Origin: Hibiscus mutabilis
Taxonomy: Eukaryota > Streptophyta > Magnoliopsida > Malvales > Malvaceae
Direction: 5' to 3'
Length of the DNA stretch: 64,000 nucleotides
NCBI GenBank assembly: GCA_019671005.1
Contig: CM033744.1
Span: 15,430,128-15,494,127, forward strand
The notes beneath the pieces were generated by a model. It was not told where the DNA came from and made no database searches. It saw nothing but the letters and a program-made list of their open reading frames with translations. Shown here in pieces: positions 36,550-48,898 of the stretch. Each line of letters begins with the position of its first letter. Position 1 is the first letter of the stretch. The translations under genes and the position numbers were made by a program.

Positions 36550-37250
36550 TAATATTTTCTTTTTTCTCTCTCTTTTTTCTTTCTTTTTTTCTTTTTTCTT
36601 TTATTTATTTTTTGGCTCCCTTTTGGGTTTTCACCACTGGTTCTTCCATCGTGGACTTCAATAAGGTGGGTATTCGTAATATTCTTGGCAAACCTTGTCA
36701 ACTTTGCATAACATGTCCTTTAGCCTTGACTTTGGCAGACTCCTTCCTAACAGATTCGATTTATGTCTTGGAACAACCTGTACTTAAAGGGTTAAATCAT
36801 AGTAATGCCAAGAAATCCTTTGTTTTTCAATGATCTATGTCAATTTATTCGAATGATGCTCATGAAATAAACAATAGAAGGGAGGAAATGAAATATTTAT
36901 TTATTAATATAGGAGATGTTGGAACAATTTGAAAGTCATGGCAAACATGAGAAAGAGAAAAAGATATAAGTAATATAGGATGCTACATTCCCGAACATTG
37001 ATTGTATGAATGATGCGAGAGCCCATCGACCGTGGTAAATCTTTCACTACCTGTCTTAGACTAAAATTCCCAAGAGCCCAAAAGGAGTTCCACCATAACT
37101 CGAAGTGGGGCACTTGAACTGTAACGGAGCCCACCAGTCGAATGCCTAACCTCAAAATTCATCTGAACCATCCTTTTCAGATTTTCAATTCAAATCCTCC
37201 TTTGGTTTCAAGACACCCATTTCTGAGTTTCCATCTTGAACCCTCCTTTT
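36550..37250 (-). other. 3' untranslated region of the Tat-like element
   Basis: It includes a purine-rich tract on the minus strand (36553-36605, mostly GAAAAA and GAAAG words), in the same relative place as a purine tract at 53205-53265 in the plus-strand relative. No gene is seen between this and the pol stop at 37251. Confidence 0.6.
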
Positions 37251-40200
37251 TTAGGCATAATATTTCTTGACGGGGTCTGAATTTATGGGATTACTTAACT
37301 CCTTCCCATCCATTTCTGCCAAAATTAATGCTCCTCCCGAGAAAGCATTCTTAACGACATAAGGCCCTTCCTAGTTAGGCATCCATTTTCCTCGAAAGTC
37401 ATTTTGAATTGACATGATCTTCTTGAGCACCGGATCTCCCTTCTTGGAACTCTCTTGGGTGAACCTTCTTATTGTAGGCACACGTCATCCTCTTCTAATA
37501 TATTTGGCCATGATAGATGGCCCTTAATCTTTTTCTCGTCAATGAGGTTCAACTGATCAATCCTTGCTTGCATCCATTCAGCATCATCCAACTTCATCTC
37601 ATTCAGAATTCTCAGTGATGAGATTTCCACTTCAATTGGCAGTACCGCCTTTGTACCATAGACCAAAGAATATGGCGTTGCCCCTATCGAGGTCCTTATA
37701 GATGTCCGGTAAGCAAACAGTGCAAATAGCAACTTCTCATGCCAATCTTTGAAAGTGTTGGTAGTCTTGGCTATAATGTTCTTGATATTCTTATTTGCTG
37801 CTTCAACTGCCCCATTCATCTTGGGACGATAAGTGGTAGAATTGTGGTGAACAATATTGAACTGCTCACATACTTAACTCATCATCTTGTTGTTTAAATT
37901 GGAAGCAATATCGGTGACGATTCTTTCTGGCAAACCGTAACAGCAGATGATTTCCTTCTTCAAAAATTTACATACGGTTGCTCTTGTGATGCTAGAATAA
38001 GAGGCGACTTCCACCCATTTGGTAAAGTAATCGATGATCACTAAGATGAAACAGTGTCCATTGGAAGCCTTTGGGTGTATTTGACCGATAACGTCCATGC
38101 CCCCAAGTAGCAAAAGGCTATGGTAAGTTCATAGTGTGAAGCGGTATTGCAGAGCGTGTATCTTGTCAGCGTAGATCTGGCATTTGTGACATTTCTTTGC
38201 ATATTTAATGCAATCTCCCTCCATGGTAGACCAAAAATATCCATATCTCATGATCTTCCTAGCCATTGAAAAACAATTGGCGTGGGTCTTGTATAGGCCA
38301 TCGTGTACCTCGGCTAGGATGGTTTCAGCCTCCCAAGCATTAACACATCTCAACAAAATTTGATCCTTACTTCTCTTGTACAAAACTTCTCCATCAAGGA
38401 CATAACCCAACGCCAACCTCCTAATGGTCTTTTTGTCATTGTCATTGGCCTCTTTTGGGTAGACCTGAAACTTAATGTACTGGAGGTTATCATAGTTCCA
38501 TGGGTTGCCATCCTCCTCCTCCTCTAACTTATAACAGTGGGTCGGTACCTCAAAAATTTGCATCTTAATTGGCTTTATTTCGGCAGTCAGGATTGCCTCA
38601 AACATGGCGGCCAAAGTTGCTAAAGCGTCGGTCATCTAATTATCTTTTCTTGGTAAGTAAGCGAAGCTGATTTCTTTAAAATTTCTAACCAACTCCTGAA
38701 TCAAATTATATTATTTGACTAGCTTCTGATCTCTCGTCTCCCATTCTTTCTGAAGCTGGTAAATCATCAAAGATGAATCCCCGAAGACCTGAAGCACCTT
38801 GATCTTTCTTTCTATGGATGCCCGAAGTCCCATGACACAAGCCTCATACTTGGCTATATTGTTTGTACAAAAGAATTCCAACCTATTGGTGAAGGGATAA
38901 TAAACCTCATCGGGAGAAATTAATACGGCCCCTACCCCGTGGCCCAAAGTGTTACATGCCCCATCGAAATAGAGCTTTCAAGATTTATTGGTGAACCTCT
39001 CCTCCGCTAGAGTACCAATCAAGTCTTCATCCGAAAAACTAAAATCGAGCGGCTTATAGTCCTCGGTGCGGCTTGCCAAAAGATTTGCTACCACACTTTT
39101 TTTTACTGCTTTCTGGCTTATGTAGATGATATCAAACTCAGATAACAACATTTGCCAATGGTCTATTCTTCCGGTTAGTGTTGGCGCTTCCATCAGAAAT
39201 TTCAGTGGATCCATCCGAGAAATCAAGCAAGTAGTATGATACAACATGTACTGCCTGAGTCGCTTAGTAGCCCATACTAGGGCACAACACAACTTTTGTA
39301 TCAATGGGTACTACGACTCATACTTGGTGAACTTCTTGCTCAAGTAATAATTGGCCTTTTCTTTCTTACCTGTCTCATCATGCTGTCCTAATACACTTCT
39401 CATTGAATTATCGAACACCGTTAAGTACAGAATTAACGACCTGTCTAGTACCGGTGGTACTAAGATTGGAGCATTGGTCAAATACTTCTTAATTTTTTCA
39501 GGTCATTCTTTCGGAGTAATCTGAAGACATGATCACACTTGTTGGTCAATTGAGAGATGAACCGAGAAATGTAATTGAGCCTTCCTAAGAATCCTCGAAC
39601 CTCCTTCTAAGTTTGAGGTGTCTTGAATTGCTTTCACTTTGTCTGGGTCGATTTCAATCCCCTTTTGACTAACCACAAAACCTAAAAGTTTTTCAAATGC
39701 GACTGCAAAGCTACACTTGGATGAGTTGAGCTTCAACTGATATTTTCTTAGCCTTTGAAACAGCTTCCGAAAATTCTCAATATGTTCTTCGGTTCGGGAC
39801 TTGGCTGTCATGTCATCCACATACACTTCAATCTCTTTGTGCATCAAGTCGTGAAACAAGGTGACCATGACCCTTTGATAAGTTGCCCCATCATTCTTCA
39901 ATCTAAAAGGCATGACTTTATAGCAAAATGTATCCCACATGGTTACAAAGGTGGTCTTTTCCATATCCTCGGGGTGCATTTTAATTTGATTATACCCTGA
40001 AAAGCCATCCATGAAAGAAAACCAAGAATGTCTCGCAGTGTTGTCGACTACGGTATCAATGTGAGGTAGGGGAAATTGTCCTTATGACTTGCCCTATTGA
40101 GGTCCCTATAGTCTACGCACATACGTACTTTTCCATCCTTTTTAGGCACCGGGGCTATGTTGGCTACCCACTCGGGGTATTTAGCAACCTTCAAAAATCC

Positions 40201-42290
40201 AGCTTCAAACTGTTTCTTTACTTCCTCCCTAACCTTTAACAACATATTCAGTCTCATTCTTTGGAGCTTTTGCTGGACTAGCTTGCACTCTGGCTTTATT
40301 GGGATTTTGTGCACTACAATATCCGTTTCTAAACCCAGCATTTCTTGATATGTCCATGCAAACACGTCTTTGAATTCTGAAAGTAATTCCACCAACTCTT
40401 GTCTCACCTTCGATGATAGAGTGGTACCAATCTTCACTTCTTTCTTTTCTTCTTCGGTCCCCAAATTTAAAACTTCTAATTCTTCTTTGTGGGGAAGAAT
40501 ATGTTTCTCTTCACTAGCCATCAATCTTAGCAATTCACCCGAGACCTCATATTCCTTCTTATCATCACCTTAATCTATTTCAGCCGAGCACGAGGGTTGT
40601 TCAAAATCTATCCCGAGATTAGGCCCAGAATCATTCATACAGTTAATATTTGGGGACCTGCACAAGTTTAAAAGTATGTATTGGGAATAGAAATAGCTTA
40701 TAAATAAATAAGTAATGAAAGAATAAGTGATGAATGGATGAATAATGAATGAAATGAGTGTTATGTTTACCATTTGAGAAACATAGGAAACATCATTTTC
40801 ATTAAAAATAAAAACAGATTGACATAGTAGCCCTTTTACAAAGGATTCCTATTACTCTCGAGCCAAAAAAATAGGGTGATTCCGGGCATTACTCTGATTT
40901 AAACTTAAAAGCTATGGGCAGATCCATGCTGGTCCAATTGCTAAGCTCTTCGACCGGGAGGCATGGTCGGATCTTGTCCAAAGGCTGAACGATCTTACCA
41001 CCTTCAGAGATCACATTCACATCCATTCCCTCCACAGCTTCATAGATTAATTCTTCATTAAGGATCCTCTCGTTCTCTTGATTGGCTTCTTGGACCTTGA
41101 GTCCGGGATTCACAACTTCACCGGACATGAAAACTTTTTTCATATCCGTATAAGTGATTGGAGCCCATAGAATCTCCTCTTCTCTAAGTCGAGCCTTTTG
41201 TTGTTCTTCTCTTCTCTTCCATTCTTCTTTCTTTTGCAGAAAGTTAGGCTTATGTCCAAGCCCAAAATGGTTATACTTGTGGATAACACTTATGGGTTGC
41301 AAACGTCCTTGTAGGCTCTTTCCCAAACCTCTTCCTCTTTTCGCTCTTCTTTCTAGTGTTTCTGTCACCACCATCTTAGTGCAATTTGATAATCTCGGGC
41401 ATGGGATCATATTCCCCTGAGCAACAAATGTGGCATTGACGAATTCCAATGCCCTGAAGGCACATTCCAAAGCCTCCTCATCAGTTGAAATGTTTGGAGC
41501 ATCTGAAGTTACTGAAGCCACAACATCTTGCTCGGCATGGACTGTTACTATCTTTCCTTCAATGATGAACTTCAATTTTTGGTGTAAGGAAGACGAAACA
41601 GCTTCGGCAGAATGGATCCACGGTCTCCCTAACAGACATTTATAGGATGGCCGAATATCCATGACCACAAAATCCACAACATACTCAATTGGACCAAAGA
41701 GCAAGGGTACTTCAATTTCCCCGACCACATCTCTTTGGGTCCCATCAAATGCCCGCACTTTATTTTGGCAAGGCTTCATATGTGAGCTGTCGATTGGTAG
41801 GCGTTGTAGGGTAGCCAAAGGCATAACATTCAGGGCAAAGCCGTTATCTATGAGCACTCCGGTAGTATATGACCTTTACAATGAGTGGTGATGTTTAGAG
41901 CCTTGTTAGACCCCCTACCTTCCTCTAGTATCTCACCATCACTGAAGGTGATATGATTACAGTTAGTAATATAGCCAATGATCTGGTCAAGCTTACCAAT
42001 CGAGATATTAATCTCGAAAAAAGTTTGGTTTAACACTTTCAATAGAGTCTCACGATATTTTTCTGAGTTTAACAGTAGGTCGAGCACTGAAAGTCGGGTT
42101 GGTTTTGGAGCTTTACCTTTTCATTTTCCTTTCATATCTTCTACTGCCTTTGGAGCTTTAGGAGAATAGCACCGTCCGTTCCTCGTAAAATGCCTCACAT
42201 CGTTTATCTCTTCGGGGTTTGGTTTTGCAGGCTCTCCTTCGGTGGGTTTTTCTTCCGCAATTGGTTCATTTCCTTCTTGCTAGAAGATTT
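37251..42290 (-). pseudogene. Tat/Ogre-like pol (protease, RT, RNase H x2, integrase)
   Basis: In reading order: the gag end (about 42290-41860, LSVLDLLLNSEKYRETLLKV); aspartic protease with LIDNGFALNVMPL and CLLGRPWIH (40889-41857); reverse transcriptase with VPKKDGKVRMCVDYRDLNRA (about 40060-40110) and the catalytic YVDDM (about 39820). Next come the end of the first RNase H (38978-39304) and a second RNase H with YFDGA, KYEAC and GDSSL, the Asp-Glu-Asp set (38711-38975). The integrase zinc region (CHKCQ) is near 38190, the core IIDYFTKWVEVA and TDIASN at 37874-38113, and the catalytic Glu in NGAVEAANK near 37800. The frame ends with DPVKKYYA at 37251. Frameshifts and stops separate nearly every domain. 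A second RNase H is characteristic of the plant Tat lineage. Confidence 0.9.
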
Positions 42291-42294
42291 GGTT

Positions 42295-42480
42295 CCTTCC
42301 ATTTGGGTTACAATAAGCGAGTGTTGTGATCTCGCTAGAAGATGCGTGGATCTTTCCTACGGTGGGAAGCTCTGGATGCAAAGCGATTTCGATGTTATGG
42401 CTGCGAAAGCCGGTCTCCACGAGAAGAATTTGAGATCAGAAATTAATAATTTGGTGGAAAATTATCAAACATCGGGTTGA
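42295..42480 (+). other. Exon-like open frame, unrecognised, possible host gene piece
   Basis: Immediately outside the truncated retrotransposon, an open frame encodes a polar, helical-looking segment. It contains CDLARRCVDLSYGGKLW and FDVMAAKAGLHEKNLRSEIN, ends NLVENYQTSG, and stops at 42478-42480. AT-rich sequence like a 3' untranslated region follows. The amino-acid pattern is unlike the neighbouring transposon genes and looks protein-like. I cannot name the family. The upstream 35 codons of the frame run antisense through the retrotransposon and are not part of it. Confidence 0.3.
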
Positions 42481-43469
42481 GATTGTGATGCAGTGATTTC
42501 ATTAATAATAATTTTATTTTTATTTTTAATTTATGTGTTAAATTTTTTAGTGTTTTTTTTAATTTTATCTATTTTATTTATTAACATATTACAATAAATA
42601 TATGAGATACAAGGAAGAAGATGATGTTTTGTAAATTTTAATTTATAATACAATATTATATAGAAAATAAAGACTATGTGGATTTATTTAATTGGTAGGA
42701 TCATGGATAAGATTGTAAGAATGATTCATGGAATAATTTCTTCTAATTTTATTTTGAAATATGATTAATTGTATGTCAAGACTTTGAGATTTTCAATAAT
42801 TATTTAAAAATTATTAAAAAGTTAATGATGTTCAGCGATGTATTACATTAATAGTATGCAGCAGTGTCCGTTCTAGACTCATCCTAAATCTTTTCACCAT
42901 TGCAAATATATTAACTTAATAGTATTTTAAATAAAATGATAGACGTATGGATTAATTTAAAAAATACATGCATGACAGCTGTAACTATATTGATTCATTT
43001 AAAAGTTAAATTGTTAAAATACTAAGGATTATTAGCGAAAAACAAAATTTTTATAAATGAGTTATTTAGGGGTTTAGAGTTTTGGCTTAAGATTTAGATG
43101 TTAGTTTAGGTGGTATGATTTAGAATTTAGGGTTTAGTGTTTAGGTTTTGGGTTAGAATTTTAGTGTTTTAGGATTAGAATTTTAGATTTTAAATTTTAG
43201 CTTGAAAATAGACATGTTTGTGTAATTTTTTTATACTGACAGTGTATCAAATATTCACCAAAATATTAATTATATATAAAATTATAAACATATCTTTGAT
43301 AAATTATATATTATTAATAATAAAAATCATACAATATATAATTTACAATTGTTTACTATATGTTGAATTATTATTTTTTGGATAAGTATGTTCATTATCC
43401 ATTACAAAAATAAAAGAATACACTGTTCAATCAAAATTGGTATTCTCCCCCTTTACAACCAATGAATAT
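42481..43469. other. Unassigned AT-rich DNA with telomere-like words
   Basis: No gene. The interval 43060-43200 contains degenerate TTTAGGG-type words (GGGTTTAGAG, TTAGGGTTTAGTGTTTAGG), similar to the right arm of the foldback at 8.2-8.4 kb but without an opposing arm. The 3' end and tail of the LINE should lie near 43400-43470. Confidence 0.4.
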
Positions 43470-43472
43470 AAA

Positions 43473-45090
43473 TTAAACATTTAACCCCCATTCTGTACAA
43501 ATATACCTGTTAACGGCACTATCTCTGTTATAAGTAGTATTGTAAAGCTTCAATCTAGCTAACTCTTCAACACTTTTAACCGAATCGGCAGGCGGCGTGC
43601 TCACCCCGACATGGATCCGGGCATTCTTTCCTTCCATAGCAAATAAATGGCTCCATTCCAAGCCAACTTTAATACCAGATTAGACAAATTCTTTTTCTTC
43701 AAACGACATGCCCAAGCCAGAATCTGCGACCATACCACAGCAGTTAGATGCTCCTGACATGCTCGTAGAAGTTTATTCCACACAAAAGCCGAGTATGAAC
43801 AAGCAAAGAATAGATGAGCACGGGACTCCCTTTCACTATTGCAAAGAGCACAGTCAAGACTAAAGTTCATACCAAACGACAAGAGCCTGTCTTTTGTAGG
43901 GAGCCTATCCAGCACCGCCATCCAAGCAACAACCGAGTTCTTATAGATATGTCCAAAATGCCAAACGAGCTTGTCCCAACAGACCTTTTCCTTTCGCACC
44001 CGGATCTCACTCCAAATTTGAGCAATAGAAAGATTAGGGTCAGTGAGAAACTCAGTAATTCTCATAGCAGTATCTCTCAAATGTAATAAACTACGTCAAG
44101 TCCAGCTACTATTATGAACACATTGGATTTGCTAGAATGAGTTGTTTTTGATCACGTAGGCATAGATCCAAGCAATCCACACCGAACCTTTTTAAGCAAA
44201 AGTCGTCGAATGAGGAGCAGAAGGCAAACGTGGTTCCAACAGCCCATGTCCTTGATGCCCAGACAACCCTCAGATTTAGGGAAGCAAATAAATAACCAAC
44301 CTACCCGAACTCCCTTGGCAGGTTTATCCTCCCCTTTCCAGAAAAATCGAGAGCACAACTGACTGATCCATTTCCAGACTGCCTTGGATAGACATAATTG
44401 TCTGCTCCAAAAATTCTGTATGTTGAATAAGACCAACTGAATTAGCTGAATCCTTCCAGCAAAAGACAAGTGTCTAGCTTGCCAACTCTGGAAACGAGCT
44501 GCAATTTTATCAAGCAGTGGGGCACAATCTCTAACTGTAAGTCACTTGGTAAACAATGGAATCCCCAGATACCTCACAGGAAGGTTCCCCAACTTCATCC
44601 CTGTTGTATCCTGGATGTCATTCAACTCACGATTCAAAACACCAGTAGCATAAATTTTGGACTTTGAGAGATTCAAACAAAGACCAGAAAAAGTATAAAA
44701 CCTTTTCATCACACACCAAATACCCATGATGTAATCCATATTACCTTTAAAGAAAACCAAAAAATCATCTGTAAAGCAAAGATTAGTAAGCTTCACACGA
44801 TAACACTTAAGGTGTAGGCAAATATTCCATGTCCCGATGTCTTGTTAAGCAAGAAAGAGAGAACGTTCATAGAAATGACAAAATGGTATCCCTGCCTCAC
44901 TTCTTTAGCCCCGGAAAATATCCCACTAGTCCTCCATTCACAGAGATAGAGAAATGAGGTGTAGTTATACAAGCCCGAATCCATTCTAGCATTCGAGGAG
45001 GCACGCCCATAGCTTCAAGCACTGTCAAAATAAAAACCCCCATTTAGAGAATCGAATGCTTTGTGTAAATTCATTTTTAATGCGCATCTT
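43473..45090 (-). pseudogene. LINE (L1-type) reverse transcriptase 3' portion
   Basis: Only the C-terminal part of a plant L1 ORF2 is present. It enters at about 45085 with ALKMNLHKAFDSLN (reverse transcriptase motif A region). Next come SGIFSGAKEVRQG and NVLSFLLNK (44793-44984), then the catalytic-region FTDDFLVFFKG (about 44760, usual FADD changed to FTDD) and RYLGIPLF. MSFAGRIQLI and KAVWKWISQLCSRFFW follow (44152-44469). The final zinc-finger-like zf-RVT domain has CALCNSERESRAHLFFAC (43601-44080). Frames are broken several times. The 5' end is cut exactly where the next LTR element begins (45097), so the rest of the LINE should lie beyond that element. Confidence 0.88.
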
Positions 45091-45096
45091 GAGGAG

Positions 45097-48000
45097 TATA
45101 ATTACTAATTTTATCTGGGGTACTAACCTGTTTTTTTATTTTGTGAACAACGAGCTTGGGTTATTATTTTATTACTTAGTATAATTCTTATTAAGGCAAA
45201 AAAACCAAAATATCATTATTATTATTATTAATGTTTATTATCAGTATTACTATTATATATTATATGTTCAAAAACCAAAAATATTATTATTATCGTTATT
45301 TATGAAAACTCAAAATATTACTATTATTAGTGTAATTATTTGCTATTAGATTGTTTCGGTTATATGTTACTTTAATTTGAAAAAGAAAAAGAAAAGAAGA
45401 AAAAACTCCTCAAAAATTATTATTATTTGTTTTTAATATTATCTATAACTATATTATCCCTATTATATTAGTATTACGGGTATTATTATTAGTATATTAT
45501 ATTGTCATTACCTTATATTATTATCAGTATCATTACTCTTATATATTGTATTACGTCGTCATTATTATTATTACTATATTTATTAAGCAAATATAAAAAC
45601 AAAATAATATTAAATAAATAAATGAATTAAGTAAATATTAAATAATAAAGCCCTATTAAAAATTAAAATAAAGCTCAAATGTTTATTATTTACAGTCCAT
45701 TATACATTAAAAACCTCAAAAACAAATCATAAATAATAAGGCCCGTTTTGAAGCCCAAAAACCCTAAATCTGATAACAAAAAACCCTAATGCTTCTTTGT
45801 GTTTGTGCGCAGCTGACTCTCGACTGTTGGATCAAGATTGGATCCAACGGTCTAGATTGCCCATCAAATGAAAACCCTAATCAAGATATTCTGCTCCAGC
45901 GCCGCATTGCATGGCAGCCGTTAGATCAAGATCCATCGTACGGCCCGGATGCAAGCTAAGGAGACTTCCAGAAACTCCACGCGTTACACGTGTGCCTGCT
46001 CAACTCTCCACGCGTGCGTGCTGATCACGCGCGACTTTTGGGCAGCCTCTGACTTCTCGTCTGCCGTAACCAGCAGCCCCTTCTGGTCCCCTCATGTGGT
46101 CACGATATCCATGCGATCAAAATAAGCAAACAATACACAAACATCAACAAAAAGAGAGGACAAAAGGCAGAAATCAAAACAAGCAAATTTCCAGAGAAGT
46201 TCGGCGGATCTCAGAAGGAATTAACAATGTAATTTGGTCTTTTGGTGAACACTGGTTTATAAAAACCACAATATTACTTTGTAAAAGGGATTGGGGATCC
46301 ACAGAAATAAAAAGACAAAAAAAGAAAAAGAGTTGGAAGGTATATTTTTTCCTCCATTTTTACATGCATAAGGAAAAAAAAGAAAAACACAAAAAAGGTT
46401 TTTTACCTTTAAGCCGTGCCCGTTCGGCTTCTCCCAGCCGTTCATCTTTCTTTTCTGCCGGTAACAAACCTCTGGGCCTCTCTGAGGCCATGCAAGGTGA
46501 GCCGGCTAGGAAACAGGCTTCAAGTTTTTTCTTTCTTTAAATTTTTGGGGTTCAATTTTTTAGATCTAGGCAAATTAAGGAGGTTTTGTTTAAATCTGAA
46601 ATTGGATTTGGGTTTTTAGGGTTGAAAGGTGGATTTTGGTTTAATTTTGAACTGTTATCGGCGTCGGCGCGACGGTCGACTCGGTGGAAGACGGCGGCGC
46701 CATTTTCGTTTTCTGGGTTTGCAAAACTCCGGCAGAGAAAATTACAGAGCTTTTTAGCTCTGTTTTGGGTTTTTGGTGATAAATGGCTGGTTTAAGTTTT
46801 TTTTTTTGGCTTATATACTAAGCCCTTTTTTGAAACGTGGTATATTTCTTTAATAACACCCTCCGTTCCCCCCTAATTCTCTGACCAGGCATTTCGTGTC
46901 TTTTAATTAGGCCCGCAACCCCTGTTACTTTGCCCGATCTTGCAATCTCGTCCAGCAATCCAATTAAAGCCGATTTCCCCGTGGTTTAACTCTCTTCTGG
47001 TCCTTTAAACTTTGGTTTTTATTGCACTTTGGTCCATTTCTAGTAGTATTTCCTTTTGGCCCCAAAGGTTCTGTGTTATCCCGATTTCATCCCAAATCAA
47101 GTGACCCATTTGTTCTTCGAACCCTTTGGCATCCTACAATCTTTAATTTCTAGCGCTTTTTTTATTTCTTTTGTATTTATGTCCTTACTTATTATTAATG
47201 GTTTATGTATGGATTTGTGTTCATATTCGTGTATATTCATGTTCATGTATACGTTTGCTTCCTTTTTATATATATGTTCGATTTGGTTTTTTTTTTATGC
47301 CTTTTCTTTTTAGTTGTTTTGTTTGTGCAGTTTGATTTCGAACGTATTTAGTATGCATATTTTTCTTACAATAGTATTATTTAGTTTTTATTGTATAAGT
47401 GTATTTTGGACCAACTGCTTATGGTATATAGGTATGTATATTTAGTTGGAATATTTTGTTATAATATATGTAGGGTTATCTCGTGTACTACTTTGTTTCA
47501 AGAGGATACGCATAAATATTTATTATTAGAATAGGTTGTTTATATACATGTATGTAGTACTTCAAGGTTTTTAAATATCATATGTATATGAGATACGATT
47601 TCAAGAAAGTTCATACGGTATATATATATATATATATATAGTGTTTAATGGCATGCTAAGTTTTTATATCATAATATATATTTCATATGCTCATATTTGG
47701 TATTAGTACCCGGTTTTTTTATTATCTTTTTTATTCTGTTTATGCTTATTTTTCATGTTTTGTAAAGATTGCATTTCGGACTTAAATTAGTTAATGCGGA
47801 GCCTTGTTATTTGGCGGTAACTGCGGCCAGTCTCAAATGTAGTGAGGGTGGTCTTGCTATTTACTTTCGAATAACGGGGCCCTTAAAATTTACTCACATG
47901 TATAACTGGATTTTAAATTAATCGTCACTTTAATTCACAAAGTTCAATATTAACAAGGCGGTAATTATTATTTTCTTTTTACGGTACCAATTTTTGGGCG

Positions 48001-48241
48001 GTATGGGGTACCAAAACCTTCCTCGTCCATAACCGACTCCCGAACCCTATTTTTGATCAAATCTCTGGATTTATGGTGTCCGGCCTACCTCAGTGGCCGG
48101 TGACGACTCCAAGTTTTGTTGTTTTCCAAAAACACGAATTTTTAAAGTATTCCCCGTCTTTTTAGACATTTTTCCAAAAAATGCAAAGAAAATCAAATTA
48201 CGTACTTTTAGCGAACCCGAAATTTTTAAAAGGTCGATATA
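45097..48241 (+). repeat. 5' LTR of the pol-less element
   Basis: It starts TATAATTACTAATTTTATC and ends AGGTCGATATA. It is collinear with 55698-58405 over its first about 2.7 kb with scattered substitutions and small indels; for example the TA run near 47616 is longer here than near 58230. Both termini read TA where TG and CA are usual. The ATG-bearing short frames within it (46094-46795, 47056-47313) recur in the other LTR as LTR sequence and are not genes. Confidence 0.9.
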
Positions 48242-48243
48242 GC

Positions 48244-48256
48244 TGGCGACTGGTTT
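48244..48256 (+). other. Primer-binding-site-like sequence
   Basis: TGGCGACTGGTTT begins two bases after the LTR end. Ogre/Tat-type elements commonly have a TGGCGACTC-like tRNA-complementary site at this position. The match is by recollection and covers about 8 bases. Confidence 0.5.
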
Positions 48257-48898
48257 TAATTTTTAAAACAAAAGTGAGTCAAGCCATTTTTCAAAAAGAA
48301 CAAAATAATAATCACCGCTTTATTAATATCAAAAATTGTGAATTAAAGTGACGATTAACTTGATATCTGTTTATAAATGCGAGTTTATTTTAATGCATTT
48401 AAAATTTGACATTTAAACCTGTCCTATTAAGTGGGGAGAAACGCTAGTGCTTTCGTGTGGATATTGTTCCTCCGTATGGGTCTAGTAAGTACCTTCGGGG
48501 CTCGACTATCCTATGTTTTCGTGGGAATATTGTTTCCCCGTACGGACATAGCGAAAGGGTCCCCCTGAATTGAACTCAGTTGAGAGGAGCCTATAATGGG
48601 TGATGACCCGGGGCCTTGCTACTCTTTAAAAGAGGACAGCAAGGATAGTTCGAGTACCGTTTAGAACCAAAATTGCATGTAGAAAACGTAGAAAACACAC
48701 CCCTTTAGAGCCTGTGGTAACCCTAGAAATCTTAATATCCTGTGAATAGGGTTCATTTTGTGCTAAACACACATCGAGTATATTTTGTCTTTGAACATTT
48801 CATACTAGCCAGTGTTTTCTTTTGGCATCATATCAGCATTGCATAACATCATTATTTATTCACTCACATTATAACGTTATGAGGTATTGACCCGAGAA

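Larger units (their letters stand above)
31953..42290 (-). mobile_element. Internal region of a Tat/Ogre-like retrotransposon, 5'-truncated
   Basis: Minus-strand gypsy internal sequence runs from the gag/protease end at about 42290 to the 3' LTR at 31952. The order is protease, reverse transcriptase, RNase H, a second RNase H, integrase, then a long 3' untranslated region. That region contains a 69-bp tandem repeat and is interrupted by a solo LTR (33191-36544). The 3' part shares words with the plus-strand element near 54.9 kb (AGTTAGGCATC..TAGGAGCATGCTAAC). Gag, primer site and 5' LTR are absent past 42290. Confidence 0.8.

Noticed and set aside
41154..42169. Plus-strand frames of 60-90 codons
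   Set aside because: They are antisense shadows of the Tat-like protease and gag end on the minus strand.
43060..43200. Second telomere-like foldback element
   Set aside because: TTTAGGG-type words are present on one side only. I found no opposing arm or terminal repeats.
46094..47313. Open frames within the 5' LTR, including one of 148 codons
   Set aside because: The same stretch recurs in the 3' LTR (56786-57841) with frame-breaking indels. Composition is basic and low-complexity, so it is LTR sequence.
47616..47641. (TA)n run as a regulatory site
   Set aside because: A simple repeat of variable length between the two LTRs; nothing else supports a function.
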